A stretch of DNA of 64,000 bases from CAVZVW01 sp963778845 (GTDB taxonomy: Bacteria; Actinomycetota; Actinomycetes; Actinomycetales; Kineosporiaceae), in assembly GCA_963778845.1 (NCBI GenBank), contig CAVZVW010000001.1, forward strand, positions 558,001-622,000. Direction: 5' to 3'. Shown one piece after another: positions 16,063 through 24,226 of the stretch. The first letter of the stretch is position 1. Each line of letters starts with the position of its first letter. The notes beneath the pieces were generated by a model. It was not told the DNA's origin. It did not search any database and saw nothing but the letters and a program-made list of their open reading frames with translations. The position numbers and the translations under genes were made by a program.

Positions 16063-17427
16063 GGAGCGACCGCCACGCTCCCGAGCCGAACGGGCTGCAG
16101 GACGGCGCGCTCGGGCTGCCTCTGCGAGCGCCAGACCTGTTGGCGCGCCTGGGCGTAGACCTCGAGCGTGCCGTCGACCGTGGCGTCCCAGCCGAATCGC
16201 GAGGCCCGCGCGAGTGCGGCCGCCTGCATGCGTGCACGGCGGGCGGGGTCGTCGAGCAGGCCGGTCAGCGCGGCCGCCCAGTGTGCTGGGTCGTGGCCGT
16301 CGACGAGCACGCCCGTCACACCGTCGGCGACGGCCGTGCGAAGACCGCCGACGGCGGCCGCGACGACCGGCGTCCCGCAGGCCTGCGCCTCGATCGCCAC
16401 CAGCCCGAACGACTCCGTATGGCTCGGCACTGCCACGAGGTCGGCGGCTCGGTACCAGTCGGCGAGCACCGCGCGCGGCGCGGGGGGGTGGAACTGGACC
16501 ACCCCACCGAGACCGAGCTCCGCCGACGAGCTCCTGCAGGTGCTCGGGGTGCTCCAGGCCGCTGCCGCTGGGGCCGCCGAGGACGGCGACGACGAGCCGG
16601 CCCCCGCCAGCGGCCCGCTGCGAGACCATCCGGGCGGCGGCCTTCACCAGCACGTCGGGGGCCTTGAGAGGCTGGATCCGGCCGACGAACAGCAGCACGT
16701 CGGCGTCGGAGGGCAGTCCCAGCCGCCGGCGCGCCGCCCTGCGCCCGTCCGGCCCACCGGGGGTGAAGACGCCGAGGTCGACCCCGGGCGGCACGACCGC
16801 GACCTTGCCGGGGTCCGCGCCGTAGAGGGTGCTCAGCTGGTGCGCCTCGTCGTGGGTGTTCGCCAGCAGCCGGCTGGCGGCCGCGACCACCTGCTCCTCC
16901 CCGATCAGCCGGCCGGCCGGCTCCGGTGCGTCGCCCTCGGCGAGGGAGGCGTTCTTGACCCTGGCCATGGTGTGCATCGTGTGGACCAGCGGCACGTGCC
17001 AGCGGTCGGCGGCCAACCAGCCGACCTCGCCGGAGAGCCAGTAGTGGGAGTGCACGAGGTCGTACCAGCCGGGCTCCATGCGCGCCTCGGTGCGCATGAC
17101 ACCCGCCGCGAAGGCGCACAGCTGGCCGGGAAGGTCGTTCTTCGCCAGTCCCTCGAACGGCCCGGCAGCGATGTGCCTCACCAGCACCCCCGGCGCGAGC
17201 TCGACGCACGGCGGCTGGTCGCCCGAGGTGGCCCGGGTGAAGATCTCGACCTCGGTGCCCCGCTCGGCCATCCGGCGTGCCGTCTCGACGACGTACACGT
17301 TCATCCCCCCGGCATCCCCCGTGCCGGGCTGCTCGAGGGGGGAGGTGTGCACGGAGAGCATCGCCACCCGCGCGGGCACACCGGAGGGACGCGGGCGTGG
17401 CAGCACCGCGTCGCGCCGAAACCGCAT
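16059..17427 (-). pseudogene. mshA: D-inositol-3-phosphate glycosyltransferase MshA, one frameshift
   Basis: MshA makes the first mycothiol intermediate from UDP-GlcNAc and inositol phosphate. The first two thirds (start ATG 17427 after GTGGAGGTGTC) give MLSVHTSPLEQPGTGDAGGMNVYV, KNDLPGQLCAFAAGV, HSHYWLSGEVGW and VPPGVDLGVFTP, all typical. Near 16521-16526 one extra base (a C on the plus strand in CGCCGAC) shifts the frame; the last third continues perfectly in the next frame (VVQFHPPAPR.., HTESFGLVAIEAQACGTPVVAA). The total length of 1369 bases is three times 456 plus one, which fits a single insertion. Both halves are otherwise intact, so a sequencing error is more likely than a dead gene, because other mycothiol functions are present. 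Confidence 0.9.
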
Positions 17428-17552
17428 GACACCTCCACAGACCGCCGGGTCCAGGCACGCTGTGCAACCACGAGGCGGCATCGGATTCTTCCGCAACGGT
17501 ATCGCCAGGCCGCCAGGCGCCCCGCACACCGGCCGTCGGGACGCCCGCCTTG

Positions 17553-17558
17553 TAGGCT
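17553..17558 (+). promoter_or_regulatory. -10 element for the methyltransferase gene
   Basis: TAGGCT, eight bases before the GTG start at 17567 (near-leaderless arrangement). Confidence 0.4.
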
Positions 17559-17566
17559 CCCCAGCC

Positions 17567-18359
17567 GTGGCCTCGCGGTCGTTCGGCACCGTGACGCGGG
17601 GGACGACCAACCCCAACCGCCTGCGCCGGTGCGACCGCTGGCTGGCCGGCCCGCAGGCCTCGCGCCTGCGCCGGGCCGCGGACCCGCTCGTGGTCGACCT
17701 CGGGTACGGAGCCACACCGGTGACCGCGGTCGAGCTGCTCACCCGGCTGCGCGCCGTCCGACCCGATGTGGAGGTCGTCGGCGTCGAGATCGACCCGCAA
17801 CGGGTCCGGGACGCACAGCCGATGGCCGCGGCCGGGGCTGAGCTTCGTGCACGGCGGCTTCGAGCTGCCTCTTCCCGGCGGACGCCGGCCGGTCGTCGTC
17901 CGGGCCTTCAACGTGCTGCGGCAGTACCCCGAGGCCGGCGTCGGCAAGGCCTGGGACGCCGTCCGCGGACGGCTCGCGCCGGACGGCCTGCTCGTGGACG
18001 GCACCTGTGACGAGGTGGGCCGCACGGCGGCGTGGGTAGCCGTCACGGCCACCGGGCCGGTGTCGCTCACGCTGTCGCTGCGGCTGGCCGGGTTGGGCCG
18101 ACCGTCGGACGTCGCCGCGCGGCTGCCGAAGGCGCTGATCCACCGCAACGTGCCCGGCGAGGCGGTGCACGCGTTCCTGACCGCGCTCGACGAGGCGTGG
18201 GCGCGGCAGGTGCACCTGTCGGCGTTCGGGGTACGGCAGCGCTGGGCGGCGACGGCGGCCGGCGTGCGCGAGGCGGGCTGGCCCGTGCTCGACGGACCCG
18301 CTCGATGGCGCCTGGGTGAGATCTGCGTGGCGTGGGACGCCGTGCGCCCGCGTGCGTGA
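17567..18359 (+). pseudogene. Class I SAM-dependent methyltransferase, one frameshift
   Basis: The first part (GTG 17567) reads FGTVTRGTTNPNRLRRCDRW, then the SAM motif PLVVDLGYGATPVTAVELL and VEVVGVEIDPQRV. Around 17832-17836 one extra G in GCGGCCGGG breaks the frame; from there the next frame reads LSFVHGGFELPLPGGRRPVVVRAFNVLRQYPE and runs cleanly to the stop at 18359. The length of 793 bases is three times 264 plus one, consistent with a single insertion. This conserved actinobacterial methyltransferase is divergent from mshA; its substrate is unknown. As with mshA, both halves look functional, so an error in the sequence is the likelier explanation. Confidence 0.82.
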
Positions 18360-18438
18360 CCGCGATCGGGTCGGCAGATCGAGAGGCGAGGGGATGTGAC
18401 GACGCACCGCTTGGCTGCGGACCTTCCCCCACCGGACG

Positions 18439-18774
18439 TCAGCCGTCGGGGCGGCGCGAGCGGGCCGGCCGTACGCCGGTGGCCTTGTCGTGGACGACGC
18501 GCAGCACGGCCTCGGGGTCGTCGACGGCGCAGGTGCGGCACCTGCGCACGACCCCGCACCGCAGGCACCGGTGCACCAGGACGGTCTCGCCATGCCTGAC
18601 CTCGACGTCCACAGGTGCCATCAGACCTCGGCAGGTGGCCGCACGATCTCCCGGGTCGTCGTCGACGTGCACCGAGTGCAGGCAGGCCCGGCAGTGGTTG
18701 GTGTAGCCGTCGCCGGTGTTCGGCGCACCGCAGTGGGCACACGTGAAGTCCTCGACCGTGCGCTTGAAGGTCAC
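18439..18774 (-). CDS. RNHCP domain zinc-ribbon protein
   Basis: A 111-residue small protein rich in Cys pairs: CAHC (residues 11-14), TNHCRACL (about 24-31), a single Cys in ATCRGLMAP, then HRCLRCG and CRTC. This is the RNHCP domain pattern, a predicted zinc-binding module of unknown function found in bacteria. The GTG start overlaps the stop of the macro-domain gene by four bases (GTGA), so the two are translationally coupled. A nucleic-acid or RNA-repair-linked role would be speculation from the neighbour alone. Confidence 0.85.
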   Translation of the reverse strand: MTFKRTVEDFTCAHCGAPNTGDGYTNHCRACLHSVHVDDDPGDRAATCRGLMAPVDVEVRHGETVLVHRCLRCGVVRRCRTCAVDDPEAVLRVVHDKATGVRPARSRRPDG

Positions 18775-19352
18775 GGTCCGTCGTCCCTCTCGGGCTGTCC
18801 CGGACGTGCCTGACCGCCGCCGAGAGCCTCGACGGCCGCGTCGAACGCCGTGGTCGCGGCCGGCCCGAAGGGGACGAAGCGAACCAGCCCGACGCCGGCC
18901 GCGGTGCCGTCGTCCGCAGCCGCACGCACCGCAACCACGGCCACCTGCGCCACCTCGCGTACGTCCCACCCGTAGGCGCCCGCGCTGACGGCGGGGAAGG
19001 CCACCGAGGTGGCTCCCAGGCCCGCGGCGACGCGCAAGGACTCCCGGAAGCAGGACGCCAGCATCGCCGGGTCGGTCTGGCCGCGGTGACGGTCGGGGCC
19101 GACCGTGTGCACCACCCAGCGCGCCGGAAGGTCGCCCGCGCCGGTCGCGACAGCCTGTCCGACCGGCAGACCATGGCGGTGGGTCGTCGCACGCACCCGC
19201 CGGCACTCCTCGAGCAGCCGCGGGCCGGCCGCGGCGTGGATCGCCCCGTCGACACCGCCACCACCGAGCAGCGTGGAGTTGGCGGCGTTGACGATCACGT
19301 CCACCTGCTGCACCGTGATGTCCCCCGGCACGACCTCGACCATCAGCGTCAC
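18771..19352 (-). CDS. Macro domain protein (O-acetyl-ADP-ribose deacetylase type)
   Basis: A 193-residue MacroD-like protein: VIVNAANSTLLGGGGVDGAIHAAAGP (ADP-ribose binding and catalytic Asp/Asn region), VVHTVGPD and SVAFPAVSAGAYGWD. Members remove ADP-ribose from proteins or deacetylate O-acetyl-ADP-ribose. Length is normal, with a short disordered C-terminal tail. It directly precedes and overlaps the RNHCP gene. The 94 bases upstream are a low-complexity CACCTTCGC-type repeat. Confidence 0.92.
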   Translation of the reverse strand: MTLMVEVVPGDITVQQVDVIVNAANSTLLGGGGVDGAIHAAAGPRLLEECRRVRATTHRHGLPVGQAVATGAGDLPARWVVHTVGPDRHRGQTDPAMLASCFRESLRVAAGLGATSVAFPAVSAGAYGWDVREVAQVAVVAVRAAADDGTAAGVGLVRFVPFGPAATTAFDAAVEALGGGQARPGQPERDDGP

Positions 19353-19446
19353 GACCCCACCCTCCCTGCACCTTCGCGAGCACCCTGCACCTTCGCCGGC
19401 ACCCTGACCTTCGCCACGTCGCCGCCTTCGCCCTCGCCATCAGCCC

Positions 19447-19911
19447 TCACGACGCACCCGCCTCCAGCTCGAGCAGCAGTGTGACGGGACCGTCGTTGAC
19501 CAGCTCCACCTGCATGTCGGCGCCGAACGAGCCCGTCGCCACGGTCAGCCCCAGCCCGCTCACGGCCGCGGCGAAGGCCGCGACGAGGGGTTCGGCCCTC
19601 GGCCCGGCAGCAGCCGCGCTCCACGACGGGCGGCGTCCCTTCGTCGTGTCGGCATACAGCGTGAACTGGCTGACCACGAGCACCGGGGCTCCGACGTCGA
19701 GGGCACTGGCCTCCTCCCGGGCGCTCGCGGATCGTGGGTCGCGGAGGATCCGTAGGTCCACCACCTTGCGCGCGAGCCGAGCCGCGACCTGTGCGGTGTC
19801 CGTGTGCGTCACACCGACCAGCACGGCCAGGCCCGGCTCCTCGATCGCCCCGACCACGCGGCCCGCGACGCGCACGCGGGCCCACCGGACCCGCTGGACG
19901 ACGGCACGCAC
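19447..19911 (-). CDS. dtd: D-aminoacyl-tRNA deacylase
   Basis: A 154-residue DTD that hydrolyses D-aminoacyl-tRNA and mischarged glycyl-tRNA. The two signature motifs are present: SQFTLYADTTKGRRPSW and, near the C-terminus, NDGPVTLLLE with the Gly-cisPro pair that reads chirality. N-terminus MRAVVQRVRWARVRV is standard. An asparaginase gene lies 28 bases upstream on the same strand. Confidence 0.95.
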   Translation of the reverse strand: MRAVVQRVRWARVRVAGRVVGAIEEPGLAVLVGVTHTDTAQVAARLARKVVDLRILRDPRSASAREEASALDVGAPVLVVSQFTLYADTTKGRRPSWSAAAAGPRAEPLVAAFAAAVSGLGLTVATGSFGADMQVELVNDGPVTLLLELEAGAS

Positions 19912-19939
19912 GCCTGCTGCCCTCCGCGTCCGGCCGGGT

Positions 19940-20884
19940 CTACAGCTCGACGGCTTCGACGCAGCCGACCGGCACTCCGTGGCCGAGAACCAGGGCCTGC
20001 GCGGCGGGGCCGAGCGCGTCGCCGTCCACCCCGAGCTTGCGCAGGAGCGCCGCCATGACCACCGGCCTGGCTCGGGTGGAGCCGTCGGCGATCTTCAGGG
20101 CCGCTGCTCGGCCGTCCGGCATCGCGGCGGCGTAGACCCCCTCCGCGCCGTCCTTGGCGATGAGGCCCGGGACGCCGCGCACGAGCATGGTGACGTCGCG
20201 CCCCGTGCCGCCCAGCCACTCCGGGTAGAGCCGGATCGCCTGCGCCACCAGGCCCTCCGGGGTTCCCGGCGCCGCGGAGGCGATCCGGGCGAAGGCCCGA
20301 GCGAGCCCGACGAGGGACAGGGCCAGCACCGGCGCACCACAGCCGTCGACACCGGTCGCCGTCACGGGCTCACCCGCGAGGTCGGCGACGGTCTCCGACA
20401 CCAGCCGCTGCAGCGGGTGGGCCGGGTCGAGGTAGTCCACGACGGACCAGTCGTTCTCCACGCAGGCCGCGAGCATGGCCGCGTGCTTGCCGGAGCAGTT
20501 CTGCGCCAGCGCGCTGGGCGGCCTGCCGAGCCGTGCCCACTGCAGCCGCTCGTCGTCGTCCAGGGGCAGGTCGGGGGTGTTGGCCAGCGCCGACTCGTCC
20601 AGCCCGGCCGAGGCCAGGATCTGCCTGACGCCGTCGAGGTGGAACCGCTCGCCGGAGTGGCTCGACGCCGCCAGGGCCAGGAAGGGGCCCTCCAGCGGTG
20701 CGCCGGCCCGCAGGAACGCCACGGCCTGCAGCGGCTTGTTCGACGACCTCGGGAAGATGGCGGCCCCGGGGTCTCCGAGCTCCGCGACCACAGTCGAGTC
20801 GGCGTCGAGCGCGACGGCGCTGCCGTGGTGCACTCCCTCGACGAAGCCCGACCGGATCACCCGGGCCAAGACGGCGTGGGTCAC
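19940..20884 (-). CDS. L-asparaginase II family protein
   Basis: A 314-residue protein of the COG4448/asparaginase II family (beta-lactamase-like fold, not the Ans type I family): RSGFVEGVHHGSAVALDADSTVV, IFPRSSNKPLQAVA (conserved Ser-Ser-x-Lys), LALAASSHSGERFH, NCSGKHAAMLAAC and GVDGCGAPVLALSL. It should hydrolyse asparagine to aspartate and ammonia in the cytoplasm. The GTG at 20884 is supported by a TAGGCT element seven bases upstream and by loss of similarity beyond it. Probably co-transcribed with dtd. Confidence 0.92.
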   Translation of the reverse strand: MTHAVLARVIRSGFVEGVHHGSAVALDADSTVVAELGDPGAAIFPRSSNKPLQAVAFLRAGAPLEGPFLALAASSHSGERFHLDGVRQILASAGLDESALANTPDLPLDDDERLQWARLGRPPSALAQNCSGKHAAMLAACVENDWSVVDYLDPAHPLQRLVSETVADLAGEPVTATGVDGCGAPVLALSLVGLARAFARIASAAPGTPEGLVAQAIRLYPEWLGGTGRDVTMLVRGVPGLIAKDGAEGVYAAAMPDGRAAALKIADGSTRARPVVMAALLRKLGVDGDALGPAAQALVLGHGVPVGCVEAVEL

Positions 20885-20891
20885 GGACGCG

Positions 20892-20897
20892 AGCCTA
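20892..20897 (-). promoter_or_regulatory. Leaderless -10 element for the asparaginase gene
   Basis: TAGGCT on the minus strand, seven bases before the GTG at 20884. Confidence 0.5.
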
Positions 20898-20930
20898 ACG
20901 CCGCCTGTCACGACCCCTGGCACGCGTGGC

Positions 20931-21491
20931 TCAGACGGGGTCGGACAGGCTGACCTCGCCGAGCCGGTACCGCCGTGCGATCTCGTCGGCGAGCGTGTCG
21001 ACGACCACCTGCACCTGGCGGCGGGCGCGGCTGACCCTCGACTCGATCGCCAGCAGGCGCGCGACGGCCTCACCGAGGGCGTCCTCGCTCAGGGCGTCCG
21101 GATCCGACCCGCCCACATCGGCCACGGCACGCTCTGCCTCGCGCCGGTGCTCCCCCACCCGCGACGGCTCGGCGGCCAGATGGCGACCCAGGCCATGGTC
21201 CTCGCGTGGGTCGTCGGCCAGGATCCGCTTGAGGGCGTCCACGATCTCGGCGTCGGAGCGCTGTCGCCCGGAGAAGGGGCCCTCGCCCCGCCGACTGGAC
21301 TGCGCCGCCCGGAGGAGGTCGATGCGGCCCTGGAGCAGCCGGCGCGCGTAGGAGAGGTCGACCTCCTCCTGGTCGGCGTCGGCGCGGCGGGCGCGCACGT
21401 CGTCCAGGGTGAGGGTCTGGAGGTCGGTGATGAACTGCGGCGAGAGCACCCGGTCGATGCGGCGGCGGCCACCCACCACGAACTCCGTCAT
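20931..21491 (-). CDS. rsiG: RsiG-like c-di-GMP-dependent anti-sigma factor (aerial mycelium formation protein family)
   Basis: A 186-residue helical protein. It contains two copies of the c-di-GMP-binding pattern E-x3-S-x2-R-x3-Q-x3-D known from Streptomyces RsiG: Glu43, Ser47, Arg50, Gln54, Asp58 and Glu150, Ser154, Arg157, Gln161, Asp165. In Streptomyces, RsiG loaded with c-di-GMP holds the sigma factor WhiG inactive and so delays sporulation. The N-terminal RRIDRVLSPQFITDLQTLTLDDVRARRAD is the usual family opening. ATG 21491 begins that similarity; two longer in-frame starts exist. No WhiG or cyclase gene is in the window. That both motifs are complete implies c-di-GMP binding, which is inference. 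Confidence 0.85.
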   Translation of the reverse strand: MTEFVVGGRRRIDRVLSPQFITDLQTLTLDDVRARRADADQEEVDLSYARRLLQGRIDLLRAAQSSRRGEGPFSGRQRSDAEIVDALKRILADDPREDHGLGRHLAAEPSRVGEHRREAERAVADVGGSDPDALSEDALGEAVARLLAIESRVSRARRQVQVVVDTLADEIARRYRLGEVSLSDPV

Positions 21492-21694
21492 CACCACTCC
21501 AGTCCCACTGATGGCCGCCATGTCGTCAGATCGCCAGGCCCGCCACGAGTCATGTCGGCGCGACTCCGGCGTCGCACTCGTGCGGATGCAGGTCGAGGGC
21601 AGCGTAGTCCCCGCGACCATCGCGAGGTAGCCGCGCGCGGACGGCGGGGGGGCGTCGCAAGGTCGGGCGCGGGTCTGCACGCGGACCGGGCGGG

Positions 21695-22555
21695 TCAGGG
21701 TCGCCCGGTCAGGAACCCCGCCACGACGGCTCGCACCGCCGTGCGCGACCGCCACGGGATGCCGCCCTCGGGCATGGTGTGCAGGTCACATCGGGGCAGG
21801 GCGTCGGCCAGGGCCCGGGCCGCCTCGAGCGGGTGTGCGTCGTCGCCTGTCTGAGCCACGACAAGGGTCCGGGCCTTCACCGTGCCCAGGGCCGCGACGT
21901 CGTCCAGCGGGCTCTGCGCGGCAAAGGCCCGCAACATCACCGACACCGGCGTACCGGCCAGCTCGGCAGCGCGGCGCCGGCTCCACACGCCGACCGCTGG
22001 AAGCGCCCGGACGGCTGCAGGCTGGTGCTCGCGCAGCAAGCGGGCGAGCCCGTCGAGGTCGGGGAGCTCGACGGCGTCGGCCATCGCGAGCAGCCGCTGT
22101 ATGACCGCGGCCGCGGCCTGTGCCCCACCCGGCCGCGGCCAGGCCGGAAGCACGAGGACTGCGCGGTCCAGTGCCTGCGGACGCGAGGCGAGCAGGGCCA
22201 GCAGCGCCCCCGCCCCGAGGGAGACCCCGAGCCCCTGCCTGGCCCCCGTCGCCCGCACCACGGCCTCGACCTCGTCGGCGAGATCGGCGTACGTGCCGGC
22301 GTCCGGTGCTCCGTCGGCTCGTGTCGGCATCGCGGTCGCTCCATGCCCGCGCAGGTGCAGGAATGCGCGCCTCCCCGCGACGCCGGAGCCATAGGGGCGG
22401 GTGTCGGCGATGGAGCCGGCGAGCCCGTGCACGAAGACGGTGGCCCCACCGGCGGGCGCGGCGGAGTCCGTCAGGGAGTGGGTCAGGAGGTACTCGACGC
22501 CACCGTGCGGCCCCTCGGCGGTGGAGGTCGCGGGCGACGGGACCGGCGCCGTCAC
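21695..22555 (-). CDS. Alpha/beta hydrolase
   Basis: A 286-residue alpha/beta-hydrolase: oxyanion region VFVHGLAGSI, nucleophile elbow GLGVSLGAGA (Ser in G-x-S-x-G), and a late acidic residue in VVAQTGDDAHPLEAARAL. The catalytic His is expected near the C-terminus, where LHTMPEGGIPWRSR lacks an obvious one apart from the His of LHTMP, so activity is not certain. Substrate unknown. The GTG start overlaps the DUF2516 stop (GTGA). The 203 bases beyond its 3' end and before rsiG hold nothing I recognise. Confidence 0.8.
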   Translation of the reverse strand: MTAPVPSPATSTAEGPHGGVEYLLTHSLTDSAAPAGGATVFVHGLAGSIADTRPYGSGVAGRRAFLHLRGHGATAMPTRADGAPDAGTYADLADEVEAVVRATGARQGLGVSLGAGALLALLASRPQALDRAVLVLPAWPRPGGAQAAAAVIQRLLAMADAVELPDLDGLARLLREHQPAAVRALPAVGVWSRRRAAELAGTPVSVMLRAFAAQSPLDDVAALGTVKARTLVVAQTGDDAHPLEAARALADALPRCDLHTMPEGGIPWRSRTAVRAVVAGFLTGRP

Positions 22556-22890
22556 CAGGGGCCGTACGGGCCCTCGCGACGGCCTCGCGACTGCCGGACT
22601 GCGGGGCGGACGTCGGCGAGGTAGACACCGGACGCGACGACCGCGACGAGGCTGAGGATCCCGAAGGAGCTGAGCGGGGAGACTCCCAGGGGCAGGGCGA
22701 GGAAGCCCAGTGCCGCTGCGACGCCCAGGAGGATCAGCCAGAACTGCTTCGTGCGCTTACCTGCCGACACGTACGAGCCGGCGCTGTGCCGCGAGGCGTC
22801 GACGAGGGCGAACAGCTCCATCCCGAAGGCGCCGATGGACAGGACGAGGACGATCAGCGTCTGCAGGCTGGCGATGCCGGTTCCGAGCAT
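22552..22890 (-). CDS. DUF2516 family membrane protein
   Basis: A 112-residue protein with three membrane segments (about residues 8-30, 48-66, 72-91) and the family pattern MELFALVDASRH. Function unknown. It follows the HbhA-like gene and the XRE regulator, the same order as Rv0476-Rv0475-Rv0474 of M. tuberculosis, and overlaps the hydrolase downstream by four bases. Confidence 0.88.
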   Translation of the reverse strand: MLGTGIASLQTLIVLVLSIGAFGMELFALVDASRHSAGSYVSAGKRTKQFWLILLGVAAALGFLALPLGVSPLSSFGILSLVAVVASGVYLADVRPAVRQSRGRREGPYGPW

Positions 22891-22980
22891 GCAGCCAGCC
22901 TACGACGCGACGGCCCCGCTCCTGCTCGGGAGCGGGGCCGTCGTCGAGCGGCGGGTGAGTGCCTGCCGGAGGGACCGTCG

Positions 22981-23601
22981 TCAGTCGGTCGGCGTGGCCG
23001 ACTTCGTGGCTGACTTGGTGGCCGGCTTGGTGGCCGGGCTCTTGCGGGCCGTGCTCTTGACCGGGCCCTTGACCGAGCTGGCCTTGGTGCCCGGGCCCGT
23101 GCTTGTGCTCGTGCTTGCGCCAGAGGCGGTGGCGCGCCTGCGCACCGTCGCTACCGGCTTCGTGACCGAAGCGACCGCAGCCTTGGTCGCCGAGGCGACC
23201 GTGGCCACCGGCGCCTCGTGACGCCCGCGGGACAGGGTGTCCCGCACGACGACGGCCTTGTCCCCGGCGACCTTGCGAGCGGTGGTGACGGCGGCCACGG
23301 TGCGGTCGAGCCCCACCTTGCCCTGCTCGATCAGGTCGTTGGTCGGGTACTGCTTGCGCACCTGCTCGACCACGACACGGCCGCGCTCGGCGAGGTGCTC
23401 GTAGCCGACCTCGGCCTTGCCGGCGACCTCGAGGGCCCGGGCGACCGCAAGCGCTGGCACCTGCTGGAGGCCGGCCTGCACCCTGTCGGGGTTGGCGAGG
23501 GCGGTGCGCAGGACCTGCACCGCGGCGTCGGTGGCACCGACGACGGCGTAGAAGGCGGAGCTGTCTGTGATGGACTTGTGGATCTGGCTGGCGGGAGCCA
23601 T
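22981..23601 (-). CDS. HbhA-like protein with Lys/Ala/Thr-rich C-terminal tail
   Basis: A 206-residue protein. Residues 1-110 form helices with the opening FYAVVGATDAAVQVLRTAL that marks the heparin-binding haemagglutinin (HbhA) family; residues 135-206 are a basic, low-complexity tail (KSATKSATKSATPTD-type repeats). In mycobacteria HbhA is a surface adhesin whose methylated Lys/Ala/Pro tail binds sulphated glycans; it is also tied to lipid inclusions and cell division. The tail here is richer in Ser/Thr and shorter. A strong AAGGAGG site lies seven bases before ATG 23601. The position between an XRE gene and DUF2516 matches the mycobacterial locus. Confidence 0.8.
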   Translation of the reverse strand: MAPASQIHKSITDSSAFYAVVGATDAAVQVLRTALANPDRVQAGLQQVPALAVARALEVAGKAEVGYEHLAERGRVVVEQVRKQYPTNDLIEQGKVGLDRTVAAVTTARKVAGDKAVVVRDTLSRGRHEAPVATVASATKAAVASVTKPVATVRRRATASGASTSTSTGPGTKASSVKGPVKSTARKSPATKPATKSATKSATPTD

Positions 23602-23649
23602 GGTGCATCCTCCTTGGTGCGGCGCGCTCAGGGCGCGCTCAGCTACGGG

Positions 23650-24177
23650 TCACCGCGCGATCGGCGCGGCGTTGTCGGTGGGGACGGCGTTGTCGGTGGG
23701 GACGGCGTTGTCGGTGGGGACGGCGTTGTCGCTGGGGACGGCGTTGTCGGTGGGGACGGTGTTGTCGGCGGGGACGGTGTTGTCGGCGGGGACGGTGCCG
23801 TCGGCGGGGACGGCGTCCGCGGGACCGCGGCCGTTCTCCCCCCGGAACGTGGCATAGATGTCGAGGAGCACGCGCTTCTGACGGTCGGTGAGGACCGGGT
23901 CACCATGGATGGCGACCTCGACGTCGGCCCGCTGCTCCTCGAGGATCCCTGCTCGGATGTAGAGCGCCTCGGCGGAGATCCGCAGCCCCTTGGCCAGCTG
24001 TTGCAGCACCTCGGCCGAGGGCTTGCGCAGGCCGCGTTCGATCTGGCTCAGGTAGGGGTTGCTCACTCCGGTGAGGCTCGCAAGCTGCCGGACGGACAGC
24101 CTCGCGTGCTCACGCTGCTCGCGCAGGTAGCCGCCGACGTCTCCCATCCGGTCGGTGATGCTTGCCATGGCACTCAT
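23650..24177 (-). CDS. XRE-family helix-turn-helix regulator with repeat tail (Rv0474-like)
   Basis: A 175-residue DNA-binding protein. Residues 15-75 form an HTH_3 domain (LREQREHARLSVRQLASLTGVSNPYLSQIERGLRKPS), followed by a helical part with RADVEVAIHGDPVLTDRQKRVLLDIYATFR. From about residue 118 a hexapeptide (VPTDNA and variants) is repeated eight to nine times. The family sits next to hbhA in mycobacteria and presumably controls it. The first ATG (24177) lies inside a 28-bp palindrome; ATG 24168 is an alternative start. No ribosome-binding site is visible, which suggests a leaderless message. Confidence 0.88.
   Translation of the reverse strand: MSAMASITDRMGDVGGYLREQREHARLSVRQLASLTGVSNPYLSQIERGLRKPSAEVLQQLAKGLRISAEALYIRAGILEEQRADVEVAIHGDPVLTDRQKRVLLDIYATFRGENGRGPADAVPADGTVPADNTVPADNTVPTDNAVPSDNAVPTDNAVPTDNAVPTDNAAPIAR
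23671..23814. repeat. 18-bp tandem array in the XRE gene
   Basis: Eight units of GTTGTCGGTGGGGACGGC and one- to three-base variants encode the hexapeptide tail of the XRE regulator. The period is a multiple of three, so unit gain or loss keeps the frame. Confidence 0.85.
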
Positions 24178-24202
24178 TCTGCTTGCTGTAGCAAGCAGAA
24201 TG
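24175..24202. promoter_or_regulatory. 28-bp palindrome at the start of the XRE gene (probable operator)
   Basis: Perfect 13-base arms, CATTCTGCTTGCT and its complement, with two bases between them. It covers the first possible start codon of the XRE regulator and fills most of the 49-bp gap to the BKACE gene. Autorepression by the regulator is the simplest reading. A terminator for the upstream BKACE gene is possible, but there is no T-run and the loop would be very tight. Confidence 0.65.
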
Positions 24203-24226
24203 CAAGTCCGCGACGGGTGACCTCAC

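Noticed and set aside
16316..19264. A 982-codon minus-strand frame through mshA and the macro-domain region
   Set aside because: It switches between pieces of other genes and their shadows and carries only a short true segment of mshA.
24175..24202. Palindrome as Rho-independent terminator of the BKACE gene
   Set aside because: Only two bases separate the arms, no T-run follows, and the palindrome covers a start codon; an operator fits better.
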